Source of the DNA: Hydrogenophaga borbori
GTDB taxonomy: Bacteria; Pseudomonadota; Gammaproteobacteria; Burkholderiales; Burkholderiaceae_C
Length of the DNA stretch: 64,000 nt
Reading direction: 5' to 3'
NCBI RefSeq assembly: GCF_003417535.1
Contig: NZ_QVLS01000010.1
Coordinates: 124,001 to 188,000 of the forward strand
The notes under the pieces were generated by a model. That model did not search any database and was not told the origin of the DNA. It saw nothing but the letters and a program-made list of their open reading frames with translations. Positions 43,285-51,700 of the stretch are shown piece by piece. A program made the translations under genes and the position numbers. Each line of letters opens with the position of its first letter. Positions within the stretch are counted from its first letter, which is position 1.

Positions 43285-43809
43285 GTGACCGCGCCCGGCC
43301 GTCCCGCGCCCGACTGGAACCGCCTGCTGTCCACCCTGCTCGATTTCGAGCGCTCGCCCGGGCGCTACCCGGTGCGGCTGCGCGAGCCGCGGCCCCTGTT
43401 CGACGGGATCGGCCGCGTGATGCTGCTGGCCAGCGGGCGGGCGGTCGAGGGCCTGCCCGCGACACCCTGGAACGAGGCCGAGCTGCGCCGCGCGGCGCGC
43501 TACTTCGTGCGCACGGTGATGCTGCGCCCGGGCGCCGACCCCTTCACCCTGCTCGGCCTGACCCCGGACTTCGAGCCGGCGCAGCTGCGCGAGCACTACC
43601 GCCTGATGATCCGCCTGACGCACCCGGACTTCATCGCCGCGGGCGGCCACTGGCCCGCCGACGCCGCGACGCGGGTCAACCGGGCCAAGGACCTGCTCTC
43701 ATCGCCGCAGCAGCGGGCCCACTTTGCCGCCACGCTGCGCCTGCCGGCCAGCCGGGGGGCGGCGGTGCGCACCAGCGCCTTCCTGCTGGAGGTGCTGGGG
43801 GGACGCTAG
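43285..43809 (+). CDS. J-domain (DnaJ-like) protein at the end of the exopolysaccharide operon
   Basis: Protein of 174 residues with GTG start at 43285. The C-terminal half is a J domain: DPFTLLGLTPDFEPAQLREH, HYRLMIRLTHPDFIAAG with the HPD triad at residues 113-115, and AATRVNRAKDLLSSPQQR. The N-terminal ~90 residues have no recognised fold. J proteins stimulate DnaK ATPase. Only 10 bp after the Wzc-like gene, so probably co-transcribed; a link to exopolysaccharide export machinery is inference. It is convergent with mltA and their stop codons overlap in the tetranucleotide CTAG. Confidence 0.82.
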   Translation: MTAPGRPAPDWNRLLSTLLDFERSPGRYPVRLREPRPLFDGIGRVMLLASGRAVEGLPATPWNEAELRRAARYFVRTVMLRPGADPFTLLGLTPDFEPAQLREHYRLMIRLTHPDFIAAGGHWPADAATRVNRAKDLLSSPQQRAHFAATLRLPASRGAAVRTSAFLLEVLGGR

Positions 43810-44951
43810 CGCGGCCACAGCACCCACAGGCGCAGCGGCTGCTTGAGCGTGGCCGCCTGCCGGTAGGCCTCGTCGTTCCAGCCACCCCAGCCGGTGAACA
43901 GGTCCGCGCGCACCGCGCCCAGGATGGCGCCGCCCGTGTCCTGCGCCAGCACCAGGCGGTTGGCCACCAAGGCCGGGCCCTGCGTGGCCAGCCACACCGG
44001 CGTGCCGTAGGGAATGCTCTGCGGGTCCACCGCGATCGAACGCCCCGGCGTCAGCGGCACGCCCTGGGCGCCGCGCGGGCCGAAGCGCGCGTCCAGCGGG
44101 CTCAGCGGATCTTCCTTGAAGAACACCGTGCGCGGGTTGCTCCACAGCATCTCGTTGAGCCGCTCGGGGTTCTGCCGCGCCCAGGCCTTGATGGATTCCC
44201 ACGAGGCCTCGCGGATCGCCCCCTGGTCGAGCAGCCAGCGCCCCACGCTCTGGTAGGTGTGGCCGTTGTGCGCCGCGAAGGCCAGGCGCACCTGGCGCAC
44301 CCGGCCGTCGGGCTCGGTCAGGTTGACGCGGCCCGTGCCCTGGATCTGCAGGATCAGCGCGTCGATCGGGTCGGCCAGCCAGGCGATGGCGCGCCCGCGC
44401 AGCGCCGCCTGCGCCTCGGGCAGGGTGTCGATCTGCTGGCGCGTGTACCAGCGCTGGCCGCTGGCGGTGGCGGGCAGACCGGCGGGCACGCCATACAGCG
44501 GCACGCGGTGGGTCGCCGTGGGCTCGCGCGTGGCGTCCATGATGGGCTCGTAGTAGCCCGTGAGCAGGCCGTCCGGCTCGCGGCCGTCGGCCTCGAGCAC
44601 GCGGTAGGGCTGCAGGCGCTCCTGCATCCAGGCCTGCTGGCGCGCGGCGTCGGCGAAGGCCAGCGGCCGCGCCTCGGCGCACACCGCCTCGAAGCCCGGC
44701 GCGGGCCGTTCGCAGCCCTGAAGCAGGGCGTTCCAGGCCTCGTGCAGGCCGTCCTGGCCCCAGCCGGGCAGGGCGCTCCAGGCCACCGGCACCCAGCGGC
44801 TCTTGCTGTGCTGCTTGGCCGCCGGGCCCATCGCCGCTTCCGGCGCGGGAACTTCCGGCTGCGGTTCGGGCACCACCCGTGGGCCCACGGCGCAGGCCGC
44901 GAGGCTGCCTACAATGCCCGCCGCCACGGCCCACCGCGCCAGCCTGTTCAT
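43806..44951 (-). CDS. mltA: Membrane-bound lytic murein transglycosylase A
   Basis: Outer-membrane lipoprotein (381 residues) that cleaves peptidoglycan glycan strands to 1,6-anhydro-muropeptides. Lipobox GSLAAC at the end of a 20-residue signal peptide starting MNRLARWAVAAG. MltA domain with LLTGYYEPIMDATREPTATH and AIAWLADPIDALILQIQGTG; C-terminal 3D domain with VLAQDTGGAILGAVRADLF containing the catalytic Asp. ATG 44951 gives the best signal peptide; a start 21 bp earlier is possible. Convergent with the J-domain gene and divergent from a small membrane-protein gene whose ATG overlaps that alternative start. Confidence 0.93.
   Translation of the reverse strand: MNRLARWAVAAGIVGSLAACAVGPRVVPEPQPEVPAPEAAMGPAAKQHSKSRWVPVAWSALPGWGQDGLHEAWNALLQGCERPAPGFEAVCAEARPLAFADAARQQAWMQERLQPYRVLEADGREPDGLLTGYYEPIMDATREPTATHRVPLYGVPAGLPATASGQRWYTRQQIDTLPEAQAALRGRAIAWLADPIDALILQIQGTGRVNLTEPDGRVRQVRLAFAAHNGHTYQSVGRWLLDQGAIREASWESIKAWARQNPERLNEMLWSNPRTVFFKEDPLSPLDARFGPRGAQGVPLTPGRSIAVDPQSIPYGTPVWLATQGPALVANRLVLAQDTGGAILGAVRADLFTGWGGWNDEAYRQAATLKQPLRLWVLWPR
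44910..44915 (+). promoter_or_regulatory. Candidate -10 box for the small membrane protein
   Basis: TACAAT on the plus strand within the 5' part of mltA, 56 nt before the ATG at 44971. Predicted leader about 50 nt. No good -35. Confidence 0.3.
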
Positions 44952-44970
44952 TCCTTCGATTCCGTCCGCC

Positions 44971-45126
44971 ATGACCTTGTTGTTGCTCGAAGCGCTGGGC
45001 GCGCTGCTCCTGTTGGTGTTCATCGTGTGGTGGACCATGTTCTCCGGTCGCCGCAAGGGCGAACTGCCCGAGGACGGCGAGCGCGACAAGCCGGCCGCCC
45101 GGGAACAGGACCCGCCCGGGCGCTGA
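44971..45126 (+). CDS. Small single-span membrane protein
   Basis: Protein of 51 residues: a hydrophobic N-terminal helix (LLLLEALGALLLLVFIVWWT), then a charged cytosolic-looking tail (SGRRKGELPEDGERDKPAAR). No family recognised. Support for it being real: a clean membrane-plus-tail design, a TACAAT box at suitable distance, and no other gene in this gap between mltA and the response regulator. Its start overlaps the 5' end of mltA on the other strand. No clear ribosome site, so coding is probable rather than certain. Confidence 0.5.
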   Translation: MTLLLLEALGALLLLVFIVWWTMFSGRRKGELPEDGERDKPAAREQDPPGR

Positions 45127-45150
45127 TCGTTCCCGCGTTCGGGCGCCTGC

Positions 45151-45780
45151 TCATGCATCGCGCAGGCGGTTGGCCAGTTCCACCGCCGACTTCACGCCCA
45201 TCTTGTCGAACACGCGCGAGCGGTGCACCTCCACCGTCCGCACGCTGATCTGCAGCTGATCGGCCACCAGCTTGTTCGGCAGGCCGGCCACCACGAGGTT
45301 CATGACGTCGCGCTCGCGCTCGGTCAGGCTGTCCAGGCGCTGCTGCAGTTCGTGCCGCACGGCGCGCTCGGCCAGCTGCGCGGCCGACTGGCGCAGCGCC
45401 TGCTCGACCCGGTCGACCAGGGCGTTGTCGGAAAACGGCTTTTCGCAGAAATCGAAGGCGCCCCGCTTGACCGCCGCCACCGCGGTGGCGACGTCGGCGT
45501 GGCCCGACAGGAAGATGATGGGCATGGCCGCCTGCCAGGGCAGCAGGCGCAGCTTCTCGAACAGGGCCAGGCCGCTCATGCCGGGCATGCGCACGTCCAG
45601 CAGCACGCAGCAGGGCACGTCGGGCGCCTGGCGCGCAATGGCGGCGCCGGCCAGGAAGTCCTCGGCGCTGTCGAAGCCGTCGCTGATCAGGCGGCGCGTG
45701 CGCAGCAGCCAGGCCAGCGCCTCGCGCACGCCGGCGTCGTCGTCCACCAGGTAGATCTTCGCGTCGGGGAATTCGGTCAT
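45151..45780 (-). CDS. FixJ/NarL-type response regulator
   Basis: Protein of 209 residues. Receiver domain with acidic pocket D13-D14, phosphoacceptor D62 in LLDVRMPGMSG, FLSGHADVATAV and the conserved Lys in FDFCEKPFSD. C-terminal LuxR-type helix-turn-helix LTERERDVMNLVVAGLPNKL, QISVRTVEVHRSRVFDKMG. FixJ-group regulators answer to a PAS kinase, and the upstream gene is such a kinase 34 bp away, so they form a two-component pair. Target genes cannot be inferred. Confidence 0.95.
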   Translation of the reverse strand: MTEFPDAKIYLVDDDAGVREALAWLLRTRRLISDGFDSAEDFLAGAAIARQAPDVPCCVLLDVRMPGMSGLALFEKLRLLPWQAAMPIIFLSGHADVATAVAAVKRGAFDFCEKPFSDNALVDRVEQALRQSAAQLAERAVRHELQQRLDSLTERERDVMNLVVAGLPNKLVADQLQISVRTVEVHRSRVFDKMGVKSAVELANRLRDA

Positions 45781-45814
45781 GGGCGGATGATAGGAGCGCG
45801 GCCCGCCCGGCCCT

Positions 45815-47875
45815 TCAGGCGGCGTGGGCCTCCAGCGGCTGCGCCGCGTGCGCCTCGGCCACGGGCAGCGTGAAGGAAAAGCGCGTGCCGCGCGGCAAGG
45901 CCGGCTCGAAGTGCAGGGCGCCGCCGTGCTGCTCCACCACGGTGCGGCACAGGCTCAGGCCCAGGCCCATGCCCTCGGCCTTGGTGGTGAAGAAGGGCGT
46001 GAACAGGCGCTGGGCCACCTCGGGCGGCAGGCCCTGGCCGTGGTCGATCACGTCCACGCGCACCCAGCGCGCGCAGCGCCCCGCGCCCGGCTCGTGGGCT
46101 TCGCCCATCACCGGCGCGATGGCGATGCGCAGCACGCGCAGGCCGCTGGCCGTGCCCGGGTCGCCCAGCGGCATGGCCTGCATGCCGTTGCGCGCGAGGT
46201 TGAGCAGCACCTGTTCGACCATGGTGCGGTCGCACCACACGCGCGGCGTGCCGGGCGCGATCTCCACCTGCAGCCGGATGCCGCGTTTCTTGGCCTGCAG
46301 CGTCAGCAGCGTGGAGATGCCCTCGATCAGCAGATGCGGCTCCACCGCCTCGCGCACCTGGTCGCGGCGGCGCACGAAGTCGGCCACGCCGCGGATCACG
46401 CGGCCCGCGCGCTCGGCCTGCTCGGCGATGCGCCGGATGGCGCGCTCGATGTCGTCGCCCACCGGGTCCTCGCCCCGTTGCGGCCCCTGCTGCAGCAGGT
46501 TGAGCGTGCCGCTGGCGTAGCTGGCGATGGCGGCCAGCGGCTGGTTGAGTTCGTGGCTGATGAGCGAGGCCATCTCGCCCACCGTGGCCAGGCGCGCCGT
46601 GGCCTGCAGCTTGTCCTGCGAGGCGCGGTTGAGCTCCTCGATGCGGCGCTGCTCGGTGAGGTCGATGATGGCGCTCATGTAGCCGGTCTGCACGCCCTGC
46701 GCGTCGATCAGCGGGGCCTCGATGATGAGGACCGGAAAGCGCGTGCCGTCGCTGCGGCGGAACACCGATTCGTAGCCTTCGCGCGGCAGGGTCTGCCCGG
46801 CCAGGCGCACGGCCTGGCGCTGCTGGTACTCGTCCACCAGCTCGGGCGGCCACCAGGGCGCGGGCAGGCCGCTGCCCACGAGTTGCTCGGCGCTCAGGCC
46901 CACCATCTGGCAGAAGGCCGGGTTCACGTAGGTGATGCGCCCGCTCATGTCGCGCGCGCGCAGGCCGGTGACCAGCGAGTCCTCCATGGCCTTGCGAAAG
47001 GCCAGGGCGTCGGCCGCGCGCTGCTCGGCGCGCTGGCGCCGGCGCATGTCGCGCGCCAGCAGGGCCAGCACGGCCAGCAGCGCCAGCGACAGCGCGCCCA
47101 CCACGCCGGTGAGCACGTTGGGGAACAGGCCGAGCGCGCGGCGCGGACTCTCCAGCTGCAGCAGCAGGGTGTGGCCGGGCAGGTCGAGCAGGGCGTGCGC
47201 GCTGAGGGTGCGCCGCTGCAACGGCACCACGCTGTGCACGGCCAGCCGCGCGCCGTCGCTCTCCACGAAGCTCAGGCCGCGCCCGCGCAGCGTGGCCGCG
47301 TCGGTCAGCTCGGCCAGCATGGCGGGCAGCGAATAGGTGGCGATGAGAAAGCCGCGCGACTCGCCGGCCTCGCTCAGGGGCAGGCACAGCTCCATCACCT
47401 CCAGGCCACGGCCGTCGCGCTTGGGCCAGAAGTAGCTGGCGGAATAGGCGGGCCCCGACAGGCGCAGGGCCGCGTCGCAGGCCTGGCGCACCTCAGGCAG
47501 GGCCTGGCTGCGCGGCAGCAGGTCGAACACGTCGGGCCGGTAGGGCGACAGGCGCTGCGCCAGCACCTGCATGGCCGGGTCGCGCCACTCCAGCCGCACG
47601 AGCTCGCGCCGCTGCGCCAGCAGCTCAGCGGCGGGCGCGTCCCAGCCCGTGGGCGTGGGCGAGAAGGCGTTGAGCGACTGCAGGGTCTGCACGTTGCGCA
47701 GCAGCGCGCTGCGGATCTCCCCGACCACGGTGGTGGCGTCCTGGTCGAGCGCGGCCTGGTCGCGCCCCACCTCGTACTCCGCCGCCAGGAACACCAGCAC
47801 CGCGAGCAGCGCGGCCACCAGCAGGAGCAAGGCGCCCCACAGCGGCCAGCGGGGCGACTTCAGGGCGCGGCTCAC
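45815..47875 (-). CDS. PAS-domain sensor histidine kinase
   Basis: Inner-membrane kinase of 686 residues. Two membrane spans (LWGALLLLVAALLAVLVFLA near the start and LTGVVGALSLALLAVLALLA near residue 270) enclose a ~220-residue periplasmic sensor region. Then a PAS domain (GRITYVNPAFCQMVGLSAEQ), phosphoacceptor H441 in SLISHELNQPLAAIASYASG, N box LLNLARNGMQAM, and G boxes DHGQGLP and GMGLGLSLCR. Architecture fits the FixL/DctB-like group. The ligand is unknown. It likely phosphorylates the FixJ-type regulator encoded next. Confidence 0.94.
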   Translation of the reverse strand: MSRALKSPRWPLWGALLLLVAALLAVLVFLAAEYEVGRDQAALDQDATTVVGEIRSALLRNVQTLQSLNAFSPTPTGWDAPAAELLAQRRELVRLEWRDPAMQVLAQRLSPYRPDVFDLLPRSQALPEVRQACDAALRLSGPAYSASYFWPKRDGRGLEVMELCLPLSEAGESRGFLIATYSLPAMLAELTDAATLRGRGLSFVESDGARLAVHSVVPLQRRTLSAHALLDLPGHTLLLQLESPRRALGLFPNVLTGVVGALSLALLAVLALLARDMRRRQRAEQRAADALAFRKAMEDSLVTGLRARDMSGRITYVNPAFCQMVGLSAEQLVGSGLPAPWWPPELVDEYQQRQAVRLAGQTLPREGYESVFRRSDGTRFPVLIIEAPLIDAQGVQTGYMSAIIDLTEQRRIEELNRASQDKLQATARLATVGEMASLISHELNQPLAAIASYASGTLNLLQQGPQRGEDPVGDDIERAIRRIAEQAERAGRVIRGVADFVRRRDQVREAVEPHLLIEGISTLLTLQAKKRGIRLQVEIAPGTPRVWCDRTMVEQVLLNLARNGMQAMPLGDPGTASGLRVLRIAIAPVMGEAHEPGAGRCARWVRVDVIDHGQGLPPEVAQRLFTPFFTTKAEGMGLGLSLCRTVVEQHGGALHFEPALPRGTRFSFTLPVAEAHAAQPLEAHAA

Positions 47876-47891
47876 GGGCGCGGCTCGGCGC

Positions 47892-48701
47892 TCAGCAGAG
47901 CACGCGGTGTTCCAGGCAGGGCAGCTGCTCGCGCACCTGGCGGATGCGGGCCATGTCGATGTCGGCCAGCGCCAGCCCCGGGCCCTCGGCGTGCAGGGCC
48001 ATCACCTGGCCCCAGGGGTCGATCACCATGCTGTGGCCCCAGGTGCGGCGGCCGTTCTCGTGCACGCCGCCTTGCGCGCTGGCGATCACGAAGGCCTGGT
48101 TCTCGATCGCGCGGGCGCGCAGCAGCACCTCCCAGTGGGCCGAGCCGGTGGTGTAGGTGAAGGCGGCCGGCACCAGCAGCACCTCGGCCGCCAGCAGGCG
48201 GTACAGCTCGGCGAAGCGCAGGTCGTAACACACGCTCTGGCCGATGCGCCAGTTCTCGCCGTCGCGCGCGCGCAGCTCGAAGTGGGTGGGCGTGTCGCCG
48301 GCCTGCAGCACCGCCGCCTCGTCGTAGCGCTCGCGCCCGTTGTCGTAGCGGAACAGGTGGATCTTGTCGTAGCGGCTCAGGCGGTGCCCCTTGGCGTCGA
48401 AGCTGAGCGAGGCGTTGGCGGCGTGCGAGGGGTCGCTGGTGGCCATGGGCAGGGTGCCGCCGACGATGCACATCCCGAGGTCGCGCGCGGCGTCGGCCAG
48501 GAAGTCCTGCACGCGGCCCAGGCCCTCGTTCTCGGCGATGAGCAGCTTGTCCTCGTCCTTGGCGCCCATGAAGCAGAAGTACTCGGGCAGCACCGCGAGC
48601 TCGGCCCCGCAGGCGGCGGCCTGGCGCAGCAGGCGAAGGGCTTCGCTGAGGTTGGCGTCCAGGCTGATGCCCGACACCATCTGGATGGCGGCGACTTTCA
48701 T
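47892..48701 (-). CDS. Carbon-nitrogen hydrolase (nitrilase superfamily, Nit1-like amidase)
   Basis: Protein of 269 residues with the complete catalytic triad: E40 in LPEYFCFMG, K113 in SRYDKIHLF and C158 in SVCYDLRFAELYR. The segments NENGRRTWGHSMVIDPWGQV-like and ARAIENQAFVIASAQGG match Nit1 proteins, which in other organisms hydrolyse deaminated glutathione or omega-amides. Located 61 bp after yhdP and 16 bp before the sensor kinase on the same strand, so probably one transcript. The exact substrate is inferred from family likeness. Confidence 0.92.
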   Translation of the reverse strand: MKVAAIQMVSGISLDANLSEALRLLRQAAACGAELAVLPEYFCFMGAKDEDKLLIAENEGLGRVQDFLADAARDLGMCIVGGTLPMATSDPSHAANASLSFDAKGHRLSRYDKIHLFRYDNGRERYDEAAVLQAGDTPTHFELRARDGENWRIGQSVCYDLRFAELYRLLAAEVLLVPAAFTYTTGSAHWEVLLRARAIENQAFVIASAQGGVHENGRRTWGHSMVIDPWGQVMALHAEGPGLALADIDMARIRQVREQLPCLEHRVLC

Positions 48702-48762
48702 GCGGTCAATCCTCCGGCGGAAAGGGGCGTGCCAGCGCCCTGGTGGGGGGAAGCCGGCGAGC

Positions 48763-51700
48763 TTACTGCAGCGTGGGGCCGGGCGTGGGCGCTGGGGTCG
48801 GGCGGGCCAGCTTCTCCACCTGCGGGTCGGCCCAGCCGCCGCTCACGCGGAATTCCTGCGTGGCCGCGCTCTGCAGCGGCTGGCGCAGCAGGAACTGCGC
48901 GAGGAAGCTGCCCAGGCCCACCGCCGGGTTGATGGCGGTGGCGATGAGCGAGGCCGTGCCGGCGTTGAGCTCGGGCACCACCACCACCTTCAGGTCCTGC
49001 GTCTCGCGCGCGAGGTCGGCCGAGCCTTCCATCAGCACCGCCGCGTTCACGCCCTTCATCTGCAGGTTGTTGGTGTGGATGACGCCCTGGTCGATGCGCG
49101 CGTCGCCGCGCACGAAGTCGAAGGCGAAGCCCTCGGAGAAGACGTCGCGGAAGTCCAGCACCAGGCGGCGCGGCAGGGCCTGCAGGCTGAGCACGCCGAG
49201 CAGGCGGCCCGCGCCCGGGTCGGCCTTGAGGAACTGGCCGCGCTCCACGTCCAGGCGCAGCGTGCCCGCCAGCGTGCCGAGGTCGAGGTCGAAGGGCGTG
49301 CCGATCCAGCCGACGCGCCCCTCCAGCCGGCCCTTGCCGCCGCGCACCAGGCCCTCCTTGCCGAAGCGGCGCAGCAGCGCGCCGCTGTCGTCCACGTCCA
49401 GGCGGAACTGCAGCGCGGTGCGGCGCGCGCCGCCTTCGCCGCCGCCCAGCGGCGCCCAGTTGCCGGAAGCGCTCAGGCGCGCTTCGGGCAGCGTGGCGCG
49501 CAGCGCGTTGAGCCGCCATTCGCCCACGCGCGTGGGCCCGCCGCGGTTGACGGCCTCGATCTCCACGCGGCCGAGCGAGCGCCCGCCCCACTGCAGGTCG
49601 TCCACCGCCACGTCCAGCGCGGGCACGCTGCTGGGCTGCTGCAGCAGGGCATCGGCCTCGCTCGGCGCGGCGGGCGAGAGCGTGAGGCGCGCCAGGCGCG
49701 CATAGAGGCTGCCGGCGCCGGCCGGGCCCGCGGGTCGGAATTCCACGTAGCCGTTGAGCTCGTTCGCGTCGACGTTGGCGCGCCAGACCGCGCCCTCGCG
49801 CGAGGCGCCGACCACCACGCGGTGAAAGCGCCGCCCGCCGGTGAGCACCGCGTCGGCGCGCAACGAGACGGCCTGCGGCACGGCCTCGCCCGCGCTGGCC
49901 AGGGCGTCGGCGCCGCTGCCGCGCAGCAGGGCCTGCCAGGCGTCCAGGTCGAGTTCGCCCACGCGCACCTGGGCGTGCAGGCCCTGCGGCGGCAGGGCCA
50001 TGCGCTCGCCAGCCGGCAGGCCCACGGCCAGGGTGCCGCGCAACAGGCGCGCGCCGTCGCCGCGCAGCTCGCGCTCGGCGAGCAGGTCCACCAGCGGCTG
50101 CGCCGCCGGGCCGAGTTGCAGGCTGAGGCGGTCGCTGCTGGCCTGGTCGTTGTGCTGGGCCAGCACGCTGGTCTCCACGCGCAGCGGCCAGACCGCCTCG
50201 GCGGGTTTGGCCAGCGGCGCCGGCAGGTTCAGCGCCAGGCCCTGCAGGTTGCTGTCGAGGCGCAGTTCGGGCGCGCCGCCGCGAAAGGCCAGCGTGGCGG
50301 TGTAGCGCGCGCTGCCGCTGGCGTGCGCGGCCAGGGCCGACAGCGGGCCCAGCCCGCCCTCGCGCAAGCCGGCCGCGCTGGCGCTGCCGCTGCCGCGGAA
50401 CTGCGCCACGGCGCGGCCCTGGGCGTCGGGGCGCAGGCTGCCGTCGAAGCTGAGTTCGCCGCCCAGCACCTGGCTGCGCGCGCCGCTGAAGGCGAACCCC
50501 TGGTGCGTGAAACTGAGCGTGCCGCGCGTGCGGGCCAGCAGCGGCGCGCCGGGCGCCAGGCGCAGATCGGTGCCGTCGAGCTTGACACTGCCGCTGACCG
50601 TGCTGTCTTTCAGGTGCCTGAGCGGCAGCTCGATCTGCACCGTCGCCTCGCCCGGCCCGCTGGCACTGGCCGTGGCCAGCGCCCCCTCGGTGAGCGCGTT
50701 CACCGGAGAGCGCTGCGCGAAGCCCAGCAGCTCGGCGGCCGGGCCCTGGCCATGGGCGCGCACGCGCACCCGCGTGTCGTGCGCCATGTCCTCGATGTCC
50801 ACGCCACCCTGGTCCAGCGCGACGCCCGGCGCGCCGTCCAGGCGGCCGCGGATCTCGCTGATGTGGATGTTGCCGCGGTCCAGCACGAAGCGCGCGCTGG
50901 CCTGGCGCACGCCGGGCCAGCGCGCCTCGCCCTGTGGCTGCAGGGCGGCCGGCAGGTAATCGAAGTCCACGCCCTCCAGCGCCGCCTCGATGCGGAAGCT
51001 GCCTGGGCTGTGCCGGGCCTCGTCGAAGGGGATGTCGTCCACCAGGCCCTGGATGCGGAAGCTCACCTGGCGCGCGCCACCGGCCAGCGCCGCCTCGCGC
51101 ACATAGCGGCGCGCGTCCTCGGGCACGGACAGCGGCAGGTAGCGGTGCACGGCGGTGCCATCGGCGCGCGTGAGCTGGGCGCTCAGGTCGAGCACGCCGG
51201 GCAGGCGAGGCTGCGCGGGCTGGGCCGCCGGGTCGCCGGTGTGCCAGCGCGCGCGCACCGTGCCTTCGGCGTGCGCATTGGCCAGCGAGGCCTGGTCGAG
51301 CTCGACGTTGAGGCTGTCCCCCTTGACCTGCCAGCGCACGCGGCCGTCGAAGCGGTCGAGCGCGACCCGCGGGTCCTCGAACACGTCGGGCAGCAGGAAG
51401 GCCCCCTGGCGCACGGCCACCGTGGCCTGGCCGCCGTTCTGGTCGAGGTCGAAGTCGATGTCGGCGCCCTCCACGCCGGGCCGCCCCGGCAGGGGAAAGC
51501 GGCCATTGCGCGAGCGGCGGCCACTGGGCTCGCCGGCCAGGGCGAGCGCGCTCACGCGGCCCTTGGCGCGGGCCACCACGTGCTCGGCCATGGGGCCGCT
51601 GCCGCGCGCCTGCCAGACCAGGTCCAGGGTGTCGACCCGCCCGCGCGGCTGCAGGCGCGCGAGCCAGCCGCGCGCGTCCGCCGGCAGCGGCAGCCGCTCG

